Positions 35,358 to 43,864 of a stretch of 64,000 nucleotides of DNA are shown one piece after another. A program made the translations under genes and the position numbers. The notes beneath the pieces are model-generated. The model did not search any database, was not told the DNA's origin, and worked only from the letters and a program-made list of their open reading frames with translations. Positions within the stretch are counted from its first letter, which is position 1; the number at the start of each line of letters is the position of its first letter. The stretch comes from a bacterium (GTDB lineage Bacteria > Armatimonadota > Zipacnadia > Zipacnadales > UBA11051), in contig JAUVVY010000017.1 of assembly GCA_030604405.1 (NCBI GenBank), forward strand, positions 30,242-94,241. Reading direction: 5' to 3'.

Positions 35358-36686
35358 TCAGTCGTCCAGGTCCAGGTAGATCGGGAACTGGGCGCACAAG
35401 TCCGCCACCTCGGCGCGGATGCGGGAGACTACGCTTTCCTCACCACGGCCCTTATGGCTGTTACCACCGGCGGAGGCCCGGTCAACCACCTCAAAGGGCA
35501 TTACGCTTTGGTCCTCGCGGCCCTTGTGGATGACCTCGGCAATCCACTTGCCGATCTGGTGCATCTGCTGCTCGCGCATGCCACGGGTGGTCAGCGCCGG
35601 CGTGCCCGGGCGGATGCCGCTGGTCTCGGCCGGCGAGCGCTCATCGTAGGGTATCAGGTTCTTGTTGCATACCATCCCAGCCGCCTCCAGGAGGTCGGCC
35701 GCCTCCTGGCCGGTGATGTTCTTGTTGCCCAGATCAATCAGCAGCAGGTGGTTGTCGGTGCCACCGGTAACCGGCTCGAATCCCTCCTCGATCAGCGACT
35801 GTCCCAGCGCCTGGCAGTTGCGGATGATCTGGCGCTGATACTCGCGGAAACCGAAGCTCTGCGCCTCCTTGAAACAGACGGCCTTAGCGGCAACGATCTG
35901 CATCAGCGGACCGGCTTGCACGCCGGGGAAGACGCCCTGGTCAACGCGCTGGGCCCACTCCTGCTTGCACATGATGATCGCACCTCGCGGCCCGCGCAGC
36001 GTCTTGTGCGTGGTGGAGGTGACCAGATCGCAGCAGGGCACCGGGTCAGGATGCGAGCCGGCGGCCACCAGACCGACGATGTGGGCGATGTCGGCCATCA
36101 GATAGGCGCCGACCTCATCAGCGATCTCGTGGAAGATCTGGAAGTCAATGATGCGCGGGTAGGCGCTGGCACCGGCGACGATCAACTGCGGCCGGACCTC
36201 CTTCGCCTTCTCCAGCACCTGGTCATAGTCAATCAGGTGAGTTTCGGGGTCCACGCTGTAGAAGTGGGCTTCGTAGAACTGACCGCTGAAGTTCTGCTTC
36301 TTGCCGTGGGTGAGATGGCCGCCCTGGTCAACGCTCATGGCCAGGATCTTGTCGCCCGGCTTGAGCATGGCATAATACGCCGCCATGTTGGCTTGTGAGC
36401 CGGTATGCACCTGGACGTTGACATGCTCGCAGTGAAACAGCTCCTTGGCGCGCTCGATGGTGAGGTTCTCCAGTTGGTCATAGTTCTCGCAACCGTTGTA
36501 ATAGCGGGCGCCCGGGTAGCCTTCAGCGTACTTGTTGGTAAAGATTGACCCCATCGCGCTCATAACGGCGCGTGAGGCGTAGTTTTCGGAGGGTATCAGC
36601 ATCAGCGTCGAGCGCTGACGCTCCAGTTCCTGCTCCATAATCTGATAAACCTGCGGGTCCGCCTGCGCAAATGTATTGTTCAACAT
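35358..36686 (-). CDS. glyA: Serine hydroxymethyltransferase
   Basis: Makes glycine and methylene-tetrahydrofolate from serine; PLP-dependent. The 442-aa protein has the PLP lysine Lys228 in STTHKTLRGPRG, the VQVHTGSQAN and GGHLTHG motifs and the IPSENYAS start typical of the family. GAGGAGAC precedes ATG 36686. Its 3' end is duplicated 3.8 kb downstream (31516-31655), so the 3' part may have been supplied by an inserted element. Confidence 0.97.
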   Translation of the reverse strand: MLNNTFAQADPQVYQIMEQELERQRSTLMLIPSENYASRAVMSAMGSIFTNKYAEGYPGARYYNGCENYDQLENLTIERAKELFHCEHVNVQVHTGSQANMAAYYAMLKPGDKILAMSVDQGGHLTHGKKQNFSGQFYEAHFYSVDPETHLIDYDQVLEKAKEVRPQLIVAGASAYPRIIDFQIFHEIADEVGAYLMADIAHIVGLVAAGSHPDPVPCCDLVTSTTHKTLRGPRGAIIMCKQEWAQRVDQGVFPGVQAGPLMQIVAAKAVCFKEAQSFGFREYQRQIIRNCQALGQSLIEEGFEPVTGGTDNHLLLIDLGNKNITGQEAADLLEAAGMVCNKNLIPYDERSPAETSGIRPGTPALTTRGMREQQMHQIGKWIAEVIHKGREDQSVMPFEVVDRASAGGNSHKGRGEESVVSRIRAEVADLCAQFPIYLDLDD

Positions 36687-36738
36687 CCTATTGTCTCCTC
36701 ATCGCATAGAGATCAGTGTTGGTGCGGCACGTCAGAGT

Positions 36739-36796
36739 GCCCCGCTTCCCTGTCAGTACTAGAGTCAGGAAGCGGGGCGGATACCGGTGCCGCCCC
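36739..36796 (-). promoter_or_regulatory. Two overlapping, mutually exclusive hairpins in the glyA leader
   Basis: On the glyA strand, GGGGCGG-N9-CCGCCCC (36796 to 36774) shares its 3' arm with the 5' arm of GCCCCGCTTCCTG/CAGGGAAGCGGGGC (36778 to 36739). Both cannot form at once. No T-run follows, so if regulatory it would act on translation or by Rho rather than as a simple attenuator. Confidence 0.45.
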
Positions 36797-37016
36797 TTGG
36801 CCAGCAATTCCCACCGCAGGCCATAATCAGACCACGCTCCAATTTAGTATCTTACCACGGCGTCGCAATAGTTGCTTAGCGTACTTGCAGCCCACGTCTC
36901 TCTCAATCACGTATTGTTTGTGAACGGAATCATATGTTGAGCGAAATCAGACGGACAGACCATTTGCAGGCGCATGGAACTGTTTTCGCTCAGCCGCGTA
37001 AGGTAACAGAGTGTGA

Positions 37017-37197
37017 TAGCTTCAACGACCTCGGGCTGGAAGCTGAGAATGCTAGCGCATTCTCACCTGACCTGCGCTTGGCGCAGGTCAGGCCGAGCCA
37101 CGCGTTTTCTGGAAGCTGAGAATGCTAGCGCATTTTCACCTGGCCTTCGACAAGCTGAGGGCAGGCCGAGCCACGGATTCTGTGGAAGCTGAGAACT
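37017..37197. repeat. R2 repeat, copy 3 with a second partial unit
   Basis: The stem is TGAGAATGC/GCATTCTCA instead of TGAGAACGC/GCGTTCTCA, a paired change, around a 4-nt loop. The second stem CCTGACCTGCGC/GCGCAGGTCAGG is intact. A further unit (about 37113-37170) repeats the first stem, but its second stem arms are split by a CTTCGACAAGCTGAG block. Confidence 0.75.
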
Positions 37198-37263
37198 GAG
37201 CCACGCGCTTGGTGAAGAATTTCGGGCTACGATGCGTAGCTTGGGCTTGTCTGCCGGCCCAGC

Positions 37264-37401
37264 TTACAGGGTAGCATACTCCATCTGCGCGTTGTTTGGT
37301 ACTGTGACCGCAACTTCGTGCGCTGTGACGACCCTGTACACGCCGGGACGCACCAGGCTGGCGCTGACCGTCTTCGGCCATACGACCTCATCACCCAACT
37401 G
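37264..37401 (-). pseudogene. Possible 3' remnant of an unknown gene
   Basis: A 45-codon open stretch ending at TAA (37264-37266) reads like real protein (GDEVVWPKTVSASLVRPGV, then EVAVTVPNNAQMEYATL). It has no start and is cut by a TGA upstream. It may be the tail of a lost gene. Bases 37402-37731 otherwise show only partial R1 units. Confidence 0.25.
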
Positions 37402-37731
37402 TCAACAAGAGCTACCAGTTGTGAATTCGTCGTGCTGCCTGTTCTTCCTTCATAGTCGCAAGAAAGGGCAGCAACCGGCATGTCGGATTCGGATGAACAG
37501 AGAGCTGTGGTTTCGGCTGATCATGGCTGCCGGCCGAGCAGCGGCCCGACAGGCTCCCAAGTCTGTGGTTTAGCCCCAATTATTCGTAAATGCGTAGGCC
37601 GGGCTTTCTACCTCCGATTATTCACCAACGTGTAAGTCGGGCTTTCTACTATACCTATGCAGATTTCTAATCATAGGAGGGATTTAGAGCTTTGCAGGGG
37701 TCTCCCATTGCACATTGCCCTGCTGTTGGAA

Positions 37732-37904
37732 GGGCCGCGTCGAGTTGCGGTCGTCCCCGACGACCGCAAGGAGGCCGGCCCACGCAGGACACTGTCCTGG
37801 CGAACTCTGCGCACCCAAACCGCCAGCGACAACGGCTGGGCCAGCCTTGTGGGCTTTTTGCAGAGCAAAGCTCACTGCGACAGGCCCTTCCATTACGACT
37901 AACG
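37732..37904. repeat. R6 repeat, copy 2
   Basis: It shares conserved blocks with 14444-14614: GGGCCGCGTCGAG, AGGCCGGCCCACGCAG, GACAACGGCTGGGCCAG and CCATTACGACTAACG at the end. The internal hairpin is a different sequence, TTGCGGTCGTC/GACGACCGCAA here versus CAGCGCCC/GGGCGCTG there. The total lengths are 173 and 171 bases. Confidence 0.75.
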
Positions 37905-38240
37905 ACGCGACATCGTCACCATATAGCTTAAGTTGCCCGAGGTTTGCATAACTATAGTAGAAAGCCCGACCTACGCGCCAAAAGGTTGAGACGTTGCCTT
38001 CAGGAGGGGCCATCCTGAGCGTTAGAGGCTACACTCGCCGCCACTGTCGCATCACGAGGCGACCCCAGCACGCGCAAGCTGAGACGGAGCTTGTTGCCAT
38101 GCTCTTCGGCGAGCCAGTCCATTATGCAGACGAACGCCTTCCGCTCAGGCCGTTGGGGTTGTGGGCTACAGCCACCACACCATCCCGTCAGCGCCACCGA
38201 TAAGCGCCAGGTACACCTGTGCTGGTCGCGCCGCTGGGGG
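37905..38240. other. Intergenic region upstream of the GPH transporter stop
   Basis: It holds TTTGCATAACTATAG (about 37944-37958), the inverse of the R5 start CTATAGTTATGCAAA-like end, and a short AAAGCCCGACCTACGCG R1 tail. No convincing gene is seen. Confidence 0.4.
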
Positions 38241-39602
38241 TCAGTTCCCGCGGTACTTGGTTAGCGCCAAGGCGGCCAGCCACGACAATGCCATCGCCGT
38301 GAGCGCGCAGGCTGTAAAGCCTCCCTGTTGCGCTGCGGTCTCCCCGAAGTACCCCAACTCCATAGCCGCTATGCCTATTCCGAGGCCCAGGCCGGCCTTG
38401 ACAATCAGCCCCTGGACGCCGAAGTAGATGGCCTCACGGCGTTGGCCGGTTTCTTCTTCGTCGCGGTCCACGATATCGGCAACCATGGCGTTGGGGAGCG
38501 TGAAGAGGGCTGCGATAGCGGGCCCCGCGAGCGCCATTACCAAAATCGCCTGCCCAAACGGCCCCAGAGGGACAGGTAGGCTGCCAAGGAAGGCCAAGGG
38601 TATCATTACGGCACCGAAATACAGCATCGCCCCGCTCAGGATGCGCTTCTTGCCTAGACGGCTTGCGAATCCGGGTATAAACGGGACGAACAGAGCAGCC
38701 ACCAGCAGGCCGGCAGCCATGACTATGCCCTGTTCGGTTTCCGCAACTTGGGCTCGCACCTCCACCAGCTTCGGCAGCGCCCCCATGATGATGCGCAGGG
38801 CCATCCAGAAAAGCACTTGGCTGGCGACATACGGCACAAAAAGTGGGTTGCGAAGCGTGGTTAAAACCGCCCTGGATAGAGCCAAGTCTGAAGGTGTCGC
38901 ACCCTCTGCCGGAGTGGGAACCAGCAGTGGCGCCCACGAGCACAGCAGGACCACAGGAGCGAAATACAGAGCCATCCTGAGGTAGCCGTAGTGATCAATG
39001 AGATAGCCCGCGATGAGCATACCGCCGACGGCGCCGAGGATGTTGAACCCGCCTTGGCACGTAGTGAGCCGCACCCGCTCAGCGGGGTCAGGCGTGATCT
39101 CCGGTAGCATTGCCAGGTACGGGCACACGACTAGCGTGAAGCAGAAGAAGAACACCGAAGCGGTGACGGCCAGATAGATGCCGTTGAGGAGCGATTCTGT
39201 GGCGGTAGGCGGTATCCAGATGAGTACGAACATGACAGCCAGGAGCGGAGCGCCGATGAAGATAAATGGCTTGCGGCGGCCCCAGCGGGTCTGCACGCGA
39301 TCGCTCCAGAAACCCACCAGCGGGTCGGCGACCGCGTCCATGATGCGCCCGACGACCAGCGCCGCAGCGAAGGCCCCGGCCGTTACCAGCACGTTCCAGT
39401 TGGGGTCGGCGGGATCGGGCCGGTAGCGCTTCAGCAGCCAGGTCAGCGTCATGTCCGTAGTCAGAGCCACGCTGAGGTAGCCCATGCCATACAGCAGTTT
39501 GTGCTTCAGGCTCACGCGGCCCGGCACCGCGGGGCCAGGGCAAGGAGCTTGCTCGGACCGCTCGGGCGGCGCTTGGTGCTGATCGGAGCCAGAATCTTTC
39601 AT
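38241..39602 (-). CDS. GPH-family sugar/cation symporter (MFS)
   Basis: A 453-aa, 12-helix inner-membrane transporter of the glycoside-pentoside-hexuronide group. The family signature is clear in MDAVADPLVGFWSDR followed by WGRRKPFI. The first ~28 residues are polar and variable. Likely imports a glycoside released by the extracellular hydrolases in this window; the exact sugar cannot be read. Confidence 0.9.
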   Translation of the reverse strand: MKDSGSDQHQAPPERSEQAPCPGPAVPGRVSLKHKLLYGMGYLSVALTTDMTLTWLLKRYRPDPADPNWNVLVTAGAFAAALVVGRIMDAVADPLVGFWSDRVQTRWGRRKPFIFIGAPLLAVMFVLIWIPPTATESLLNGIYLAVTASVFFFCFTLVVCPYLAMLPEITPDPAERVRLTTCQGGFNILGAVGGMLIAGYLIDHYGYLRMALYFAPVVLLCSWAPLLVPTPAEGATPSDLALSRAVLTTLRNPLFVPYVASQVLFWMALRIIMGALPKLVEVRAQVAETEQGIVMAAGLLVAALFVPFIPGFASRLGKKRILSGAMLYFGAVMIPLAFLGSLPVPLGPFGQAILVMALAGPAIAALFTLPNAMVADIVDRDEEETGQRREAIYFGVQGLIVKAGLGLGIGIAAMELGYFGETAAQQGGFTACALTAMALSWLAALALTKYRGN

Positions 39603-39660
39603 AGGGTTCTCACACCGGCATGTCTTTCTGTAGAGCGGATCTGTTACTCCGCGACCCCAT

Positions 39661-40431
39661 TCACCCTTCTCTGCGCAGGCTGATTAGGGGTATCTGTCGC
39701 GGGCAGCGGAATCTGATAGGCAGAGCCTCGCCGACGCCCCTGCTGACGTACATGATGGTCCCGTTCTCTTCGACCAGGCCGGCTGCCCGCTGTCTGGGTT
39801 TGCGACATGCTGTGTACAGGGGACCAAAGAACGGCAGATGCACCTGGCCGCCGTGAGTGTGGCCCGCCAGAATCAGGTCCACTTCAGCGATCCGTGGATC
39901 GTCTATGAGGTCGGGAAAATGGGTAATCACCAGACAGAAGTCGGTCTGATCCACCCCTTGTAGTGCCGCCGGCAGATCGTCACACTTGCTGTAAGCATCA
40001 TCAACCCCGACCAGCCAAATGCGCGAGCCGCGTTTCTCCAGAGGTCTGGCCTCATTGACCAACAGTTCTACCCCGATCTCAGCGTACAAGCGGCGCCACT
40101 CATCAAGGGACGGCGGAGGCGCGGTGCGGAAATGCCTCGAGTACCACATGGTCTCATGCTCGTGATTGCCCAGGGTCGCCCAGACGCCTGCTGTGGCCTT
40201 AAGCTCTGAAAGCAGCGGCAGGTATCGGCTTGCCTGGCGGGCCCTGTGAACCATGTCGCCGAGCAGCACGATGATGTCGGGATGGAGGGCGTTGACATCC
40301 TCGACAACCCTCTTCAGCCCAGGGACGCCACCGCGCCTCGCCCCGGCGTGGAGATCGGCTATCACGGCCACAGTCATGCCGTCGAAATCCTGTGGCAGAC
40401 GCCGCATGGGGATTGTTACACGTTCAACCAC
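39661..40431 (-). CDS. Metallophosphoesterase (YkuE-like)
   Basis: A 256-aa calcineurin-like phosphoesterase with the full metal motif set: DLHAG, GDMVHR, GNHEHE, THFPD and GHTHGGQVHLP. YkuE-type members act on lipid or nucleotide pyrophosphates at the membrane. The start is uncertain: GTG 40431 begins the domain, TTG 40446 follows GAGAGG directly, and GTG 40512 would overlap the next gene by 49 bases. Confidence 0.88.
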   Translation of the reverse strand: MVERVTIPMRRLPQDFDGMTVAVIADLHAGARRGGVPGLKRVVEDVNALHPDIIVLLGDMVHRARQASRYLPLLSELKATAGVWATLGNHEHETMWYSRHFRTAPPPSLDEWRRLYAEIGVELLVNEARPLEKRGSRIWLVGVDDAYSKCDDLPAALQGVDQTDFCLVITHFPDLIDDPRIAEVDLILAGHTHGGQVHLPFFGPLYTACRKPRQRAAGLVEENGTIMYVSRGVGEALPIRFRCPRQIPLISLRREG

Positions 40432-40463
40432 GGTTAGTGAAGTCAACCTCTCACAGTGCGCCG

Positions 40464-41051
40464 TCACGCGCTCTCTGGCGTGCGCGCAAGTTTCTGCATC
40501 ACGAGGACGCACTCAACACTGTTGATTACGATGACTATGGCAACTATCGTGAAATAGACTGTATGAACGGTGGCGAGGATCTCGTTTTCTCGTAGCTGCT
40601 CCAGTTCCAGCGCCACAAGGAATAACAGATACGCGTACTGCAGCGCACCGTTGAGCTTGCCAAACCTCGTGGTCGCCGTCTCTTCGCCACGTCCAGTACC
40701 CTGCAGGAAAAGTTGAAGCGTGAGGATGGTGATCATGGACAGGTACAGGAAGCCGAACTGGTAATGCTCCAGACGCCCGGCGGCATAGAAGGCAATGAAA
40801 AGACAGTAGATCAACGCGAAGTCAACCGTGCTGTCCAGAGCTTTGCCAAAGGGAGTTGGCGGGCCGGCCCGGCGAGCGAATCTGCCGTCCAGCAGGTCCG
40901 TGAACCACGCCAGGAACATGGCGCCAACAGCAAGCCACGCATTGTGTGTCACAATGCCCACCATCACAAAAGGGATTAGTACCAGCCGGGCGTAGGTCAA
41001 CGCATTTGCAATAGTAAAGATCTTACCTGCAACGCCGGTGTCGCTGGTCAC
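40464..41051 (-). CDS. CDP-alcohol phosphatidyltransferase
   Basis: A 195-aa membrane enzyme that joins a CDP-activated lipid to an alcohol. It has the family motif D-x2-DG-x2-AR-x8-G-x3-D-x3-D at about residues 52-74 (DLLDGRFARR, then G and two Asp at the right spacing). GTG 41051 follows GGGAGAG, 7 bases after the YihY stop; the longer frame would run inside yihY. PgsA-type activity is likely, but the acceptor alcohol cannot be fixed. Confidence 0.9.
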   Translation of the reverse strand: MTSDTGVAGKIFTIANALTYARLVLIPFVMVGIVTHNAWLAVGAMFLAWFTDLLDGRFARRAGPPTPFGKALDSTVDFALIYCLFIAFYAAGRLEHYQFGFLYLSMITILTLQLFLQGTGRGEETATTRFGKLNGALQYAYLLFLVALELEQLRENEILATVHTVYFTIVAIVIVINSVECVLVMQKLARTPESA

Positions 41052-41058
41052 TTGCTCG

Positions 41059-42042
41059 TCACTCTCCCTCGCGATGCGGTCTGCCTTCTTGGTGTAATCT
41101 TCCGGGCCAGCCAATGACAGAATCGTCTTCAGAGGGCGGCTTTCGCTGCACGAAAACGTGGTCATGGGCTGCGGCAAAGTGCGCACCCAGTAGCAACACC
41201 CATGCTCCCAGAAGCGCCCATAATGAGAAGACCACGACCCCTGCAAGCCCGCCGTAGCTGGCACCGTAGAGCTGGGAACGCGTCATCATGCAGGTGAAGA
41301 TCGGGGAGACGGCGTGCCACAGTACGGCGGCGAATATCCCTCCACCTGCCGCGACACGCCATGGTATGGACTGAAGCGGCAAGTATCTGTAGATAAGCGT
41401 GAAGGCAATGACCGACAGGATGAACTGCACCGCAAGAAGTAAGGGTGGGCGCAGCATTGCCAGCGCGGCAGGATCGATCTCGGGGAACTGCTGCAGCCAC
41501 GCACGCGCCGTGGCGAGAAAGGCATTGACCAGCACAAACACAGTTAGCAGCAGGCCCGCTACCAGCATGCTCACCAGCGACACGAGCTTACGCCTGAAAT
41601 AGTCTCTGAGGACTCGCCCGGGCCAGACGTCGGTCATGCTGCGTTCGAGGGTGTCAAACAGGCGCAAGCTTGCCCATACCAGGATCACAACGCTGGCCAG
41701 ACTGGCCACATGGACATCGGGATTGGCCAGCAGACCATCCACCTGCGTCATGATCTGCTCTGCGGATTGTCCCCCAAGTTGCTGGGCGGTCAGTTGCAGC
41801 CAAGCGTAGGCAGCACTGCCGGAGCCGAGCACGGTTCGCAAGCCAGCGGCCAGCAGTATGCCCATCGGGGCCAGACATACTACAGCGTAGAGGGCAATGG
41901 CCGCGGCGAAAATGTAGCCTGCACTGAAGCCAAAGCGCAGGTACGCCACCTTCAGCACACGCCACCAGAGGCCGACGAGTTGAGGCACTCGGCACTTGTG
42001 GTGACTTGTATCTGCGGTCGAAGGGTTCTCAAGCGATTTCAT
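41059..42042 (-). CDS. YihY/BrkB family inner-membrane protein
   Basis: A 327-aa protein with six hydrophobic segments and the YihY pattern: AAAIALYAVVCLAPM, WASLRLFDTLERSM with WPGR, and LYGASYGGLAGVVVFSLWA. Once called ribonuclease BN by mistake; the real role is unclear. It is 7 bases from the phosphatidyltransferase gene on the same strand, suggesting an envelope-lipid operon. Confidence 0.9.
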   Translation of the reverse strand: MKSLENPSTADTSHHKCRVPQLVGLWWRVLKVAYLRFGFSAGYIFAAAIALYAVVCLAPMGILLAAGLRTVLGSGSAAYAWLQLTAQQLGGQSAEQIMTQVDGLLANPDVHVASLASVVILVWASLRLFDTLERSMTDVWPGRVLRDYFRRKLVSLVSMLVAGLLLTVFVLVNAFLATARAWLQQFPEIDPAALAMLRPPLLLAVQFILSVIAFTLIYRYLPLQSIPWRVAAGGGIFAAVLWHAVSPIFTCMMTRSQLYGASYGGLAGVVVFSLWALLGAWVLLLGAHFAAAHDHVFVQRKPPSEDDSVIGWPGRLHQEGRPHREGE

Positions 42043-42318
42043 GGCTCAGAATATCATTTCTCGTCAAGGTAGCTTGCGGCCTGCCTGGGCAGAGGGTCGG
42101 CATGGCTGTTGGTCGGTCCGCTCAACTGAGATCGAGCGGAGCAAGCGTCCAATTGCCCTTGCCGACGCACGTGCGTCCGTGAGGCCGCTTTCGGACGCTG
42201 GCGGTGAGCGTCCGTCCCGCGTTCGCAACACGGCGCAGACGCCGGAGAAAGAGAACCATGGAACATGAACCTGTGTGCTCTGCTCATTTCGCGATCGGCA
42301 TCAGGGCCAGCCCAGCTT

Positions 42319-42621
42319 CTAGTCATAGAGCACCAGCGAGTACACCAAGAAGCCCCCCGCCAATATCAACCCGATCAGATCCGGGATTTCCGTCCGCTCC
42401 TCTGCAGGCTTCTTGAGCTGGATCAGCCGCCATACAAACATCAGCAGGACAGCGACGCCGACGGCCACACCTATGATCACGTACGCCGGCCCCGTGTCCG
42501 CATCCGGCCGCAGCCAACTCCACACGAGCAGCAGCGCATACACCAGGTAACGGAACCACCAGTAGCGGGCAAACCAGGATGGAAGCCGAGCCCAATCGAG
42601 AAACATATCCCACGTCAGCAT
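42319..42621 (-). CDS. Small membrane protein of unknown function
   Basis: A 100-aa protein with three hydrophobic segments (about 22-37, 46-65 and 82-98). GGGGAAC lies before ATG 42621. It lies 35 bases after cdsA on the same strand, so it is probably in the same transcript. No family is recognised. Confidence 0.65.
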   Translation of the reverse strand: MLTWDMFLDWARLPSWFARYWWFRYLVYALLLVWSWLRPDADTGPAYVIIGVAVGVAVLLMFVWRLIQLKKPAEERTEIPDLIGLILAGGFLVYSLVLYD

Positions 42622-42656
42622 CCGACGTTCCCCATTTCCGCGAGGCTTTCACTGCC

Positions 42657-43589
42657 CTACGTTCCGCTGACTCTCATGACCAGAAACCAGAAGTACCAAT
42701 AGATTAAGGGCATGCTAAACAGGATCGCGTCGAAACGGTCGAGGACGCCGCCGTGGGGCCCGAAGATGGTCCCGAAGTCCTTGATTCCGATATCGCGCTT
42801 GAGCACCGATTTGCCCAGGTCGCCAAGCTGCCCGACCGTTCCCATGACAGCACCGAGCAGGACCGATTGCCAGATAGAGAGGCCGAGCCATGTGCCGAAG
42901 ATCAGGGCGCCGATGATGGCGCCAAGCAATCCGGCGACAGAGCCCTCGATGGTCTTGCCGGGGCTGATTTTGGGTGCCAGTTTCATTCGGCCCCACAGGC
43001 TCCCCACGACATACGCTGACGTGTCACACATCCAGATCGGCCCGATAACGAAGGTTAGAGCGCCCATGCGGCGCGCGAATTCGCCCGCTTCATGTCCCAT
43101 CAGGGCCGGGACATCAACGTAGCGCATGTGCAGCGTGAAGGAGAAGAGCAGGCCGATATACACGACACCGAACACGGTGGTCGCCGCATTGACCACCTGT
43201 GATTCCCCCTCCCGCATCTTGAACTGGCAGACAAGCGTGCCCGCAACGCAGAATAGCAGGACAAGGAGGGTGAGATGCAGGGATCCGGTGATAACGTTCA
43301 AGTCCGCCAAGCCCAGTGTTGCGCCGCCTTCTCTGACCAAACCCAGACGCACATTCTCGCTGTACTGGGCGATGATAAGGATGAGCAGAGCGCACAGCCA
43401 TCCCAGCTTAGCGTTTGCGCGTATGTCTTTCGTGTGAAGTGCTGAATAGTACTCCCACAGCCCTACTACCGTCATCACGCTAATGACAGCAAAGAACACC
43501 CAGCCCCCGATATACCCACCCCCGAACAGAACGCCCAGAAGAACGGCGGCGACAACAGCACGTGCCAGGAGCTTCAGAAGGAATTGCAT
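42657..43589 (-). CDS. cdsA: Phosphatidate cytidylyltransferase
   Basis: Makes CDP-diacylglycerol from phosphatidate and CTP, the precursor for the phosphatidyltransferase encoded nearby. The 310-aa protein has about eight membrane helices and the CdsA signature near the C-terminus (SVLKRDIGIKDFG, then HGGVLDRFD). ATG 43589 follows AAGGGGAAA; the longer frame to 43652 adds 21 unlikely residues. Confidence 0.95.
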   Translation of the reverse strand: MQFLLKLLARAVVAAVLLGVLFGGGYIGGWVFFAVISVMTVVGLWEYYSALHTKDIRANAKLGWLCALLILIIAQYSENVRLGLVREGGATLGLADLNVITGSLHLTLLVLLFCVAGTLVCQFKMREGESQVVNAATTVFGVVYIGLLFSFTLHMRYVDVPALMGHEAGEFARRMGALTFVIGPIWMCDTSAYVVGSLWGRMKLAPKISPGKTIEGSVAGLLGAIIGALIFGTWLGLSIWQSVLLGAVMGTVGQLGDLGKSVLKRDIGIKDFGTIFGPHGGVLDRFDAILFSMPLIYWYFWFLVMRVSGT

Positions 43590-43729
43590 GGGGCCATTTC
43601 CCCTTTGCTGAGCTTGACTATTCGGGATTCGCGCCACCATTACCGCATACAATAGTAGTTCTTGCTCGGCAAGTCATTTCCTCCCTGTCCGGCTAGCTTT
43701 GACTGCGAAGCAGAGCTTCGAGGCTTGTG

Positions 43730-43861
43730 TCATGCTAGGCTCCCGGGGTCAACTTGGACTTCTTTGTCAGGCGGATGCGCAGCGTCTGCAGGGCCCCGGC
43801 CCAAACGCGGCCAGTAACGGCGCTGTATCGTGACGAAGATGGCAGCCACGGCCACGATAGG
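43730..43861 (-). pseudogene. Possible 3' remnant of a membrane-protein gene
   Basis: An open stretch ending at TGA (43730-43732) encodes a hydrophobic helix (IVAVAAIFVTIQRRYW) and a polar tail ending EVQVDPGSLA. There is no start; the frame runs into the stop region of the phosphodiesterase gene. It looks like the end of a lost or displaced gene. Confidence 0.3.
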
Positions 43862-43864
43862 CCA

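Noticed and set aside
37232..37573. 113-codon plus-strand frame
   Set aside because: No ribosome site and mixed composition; the opposite strand gives a more protein-like but start-less piece.
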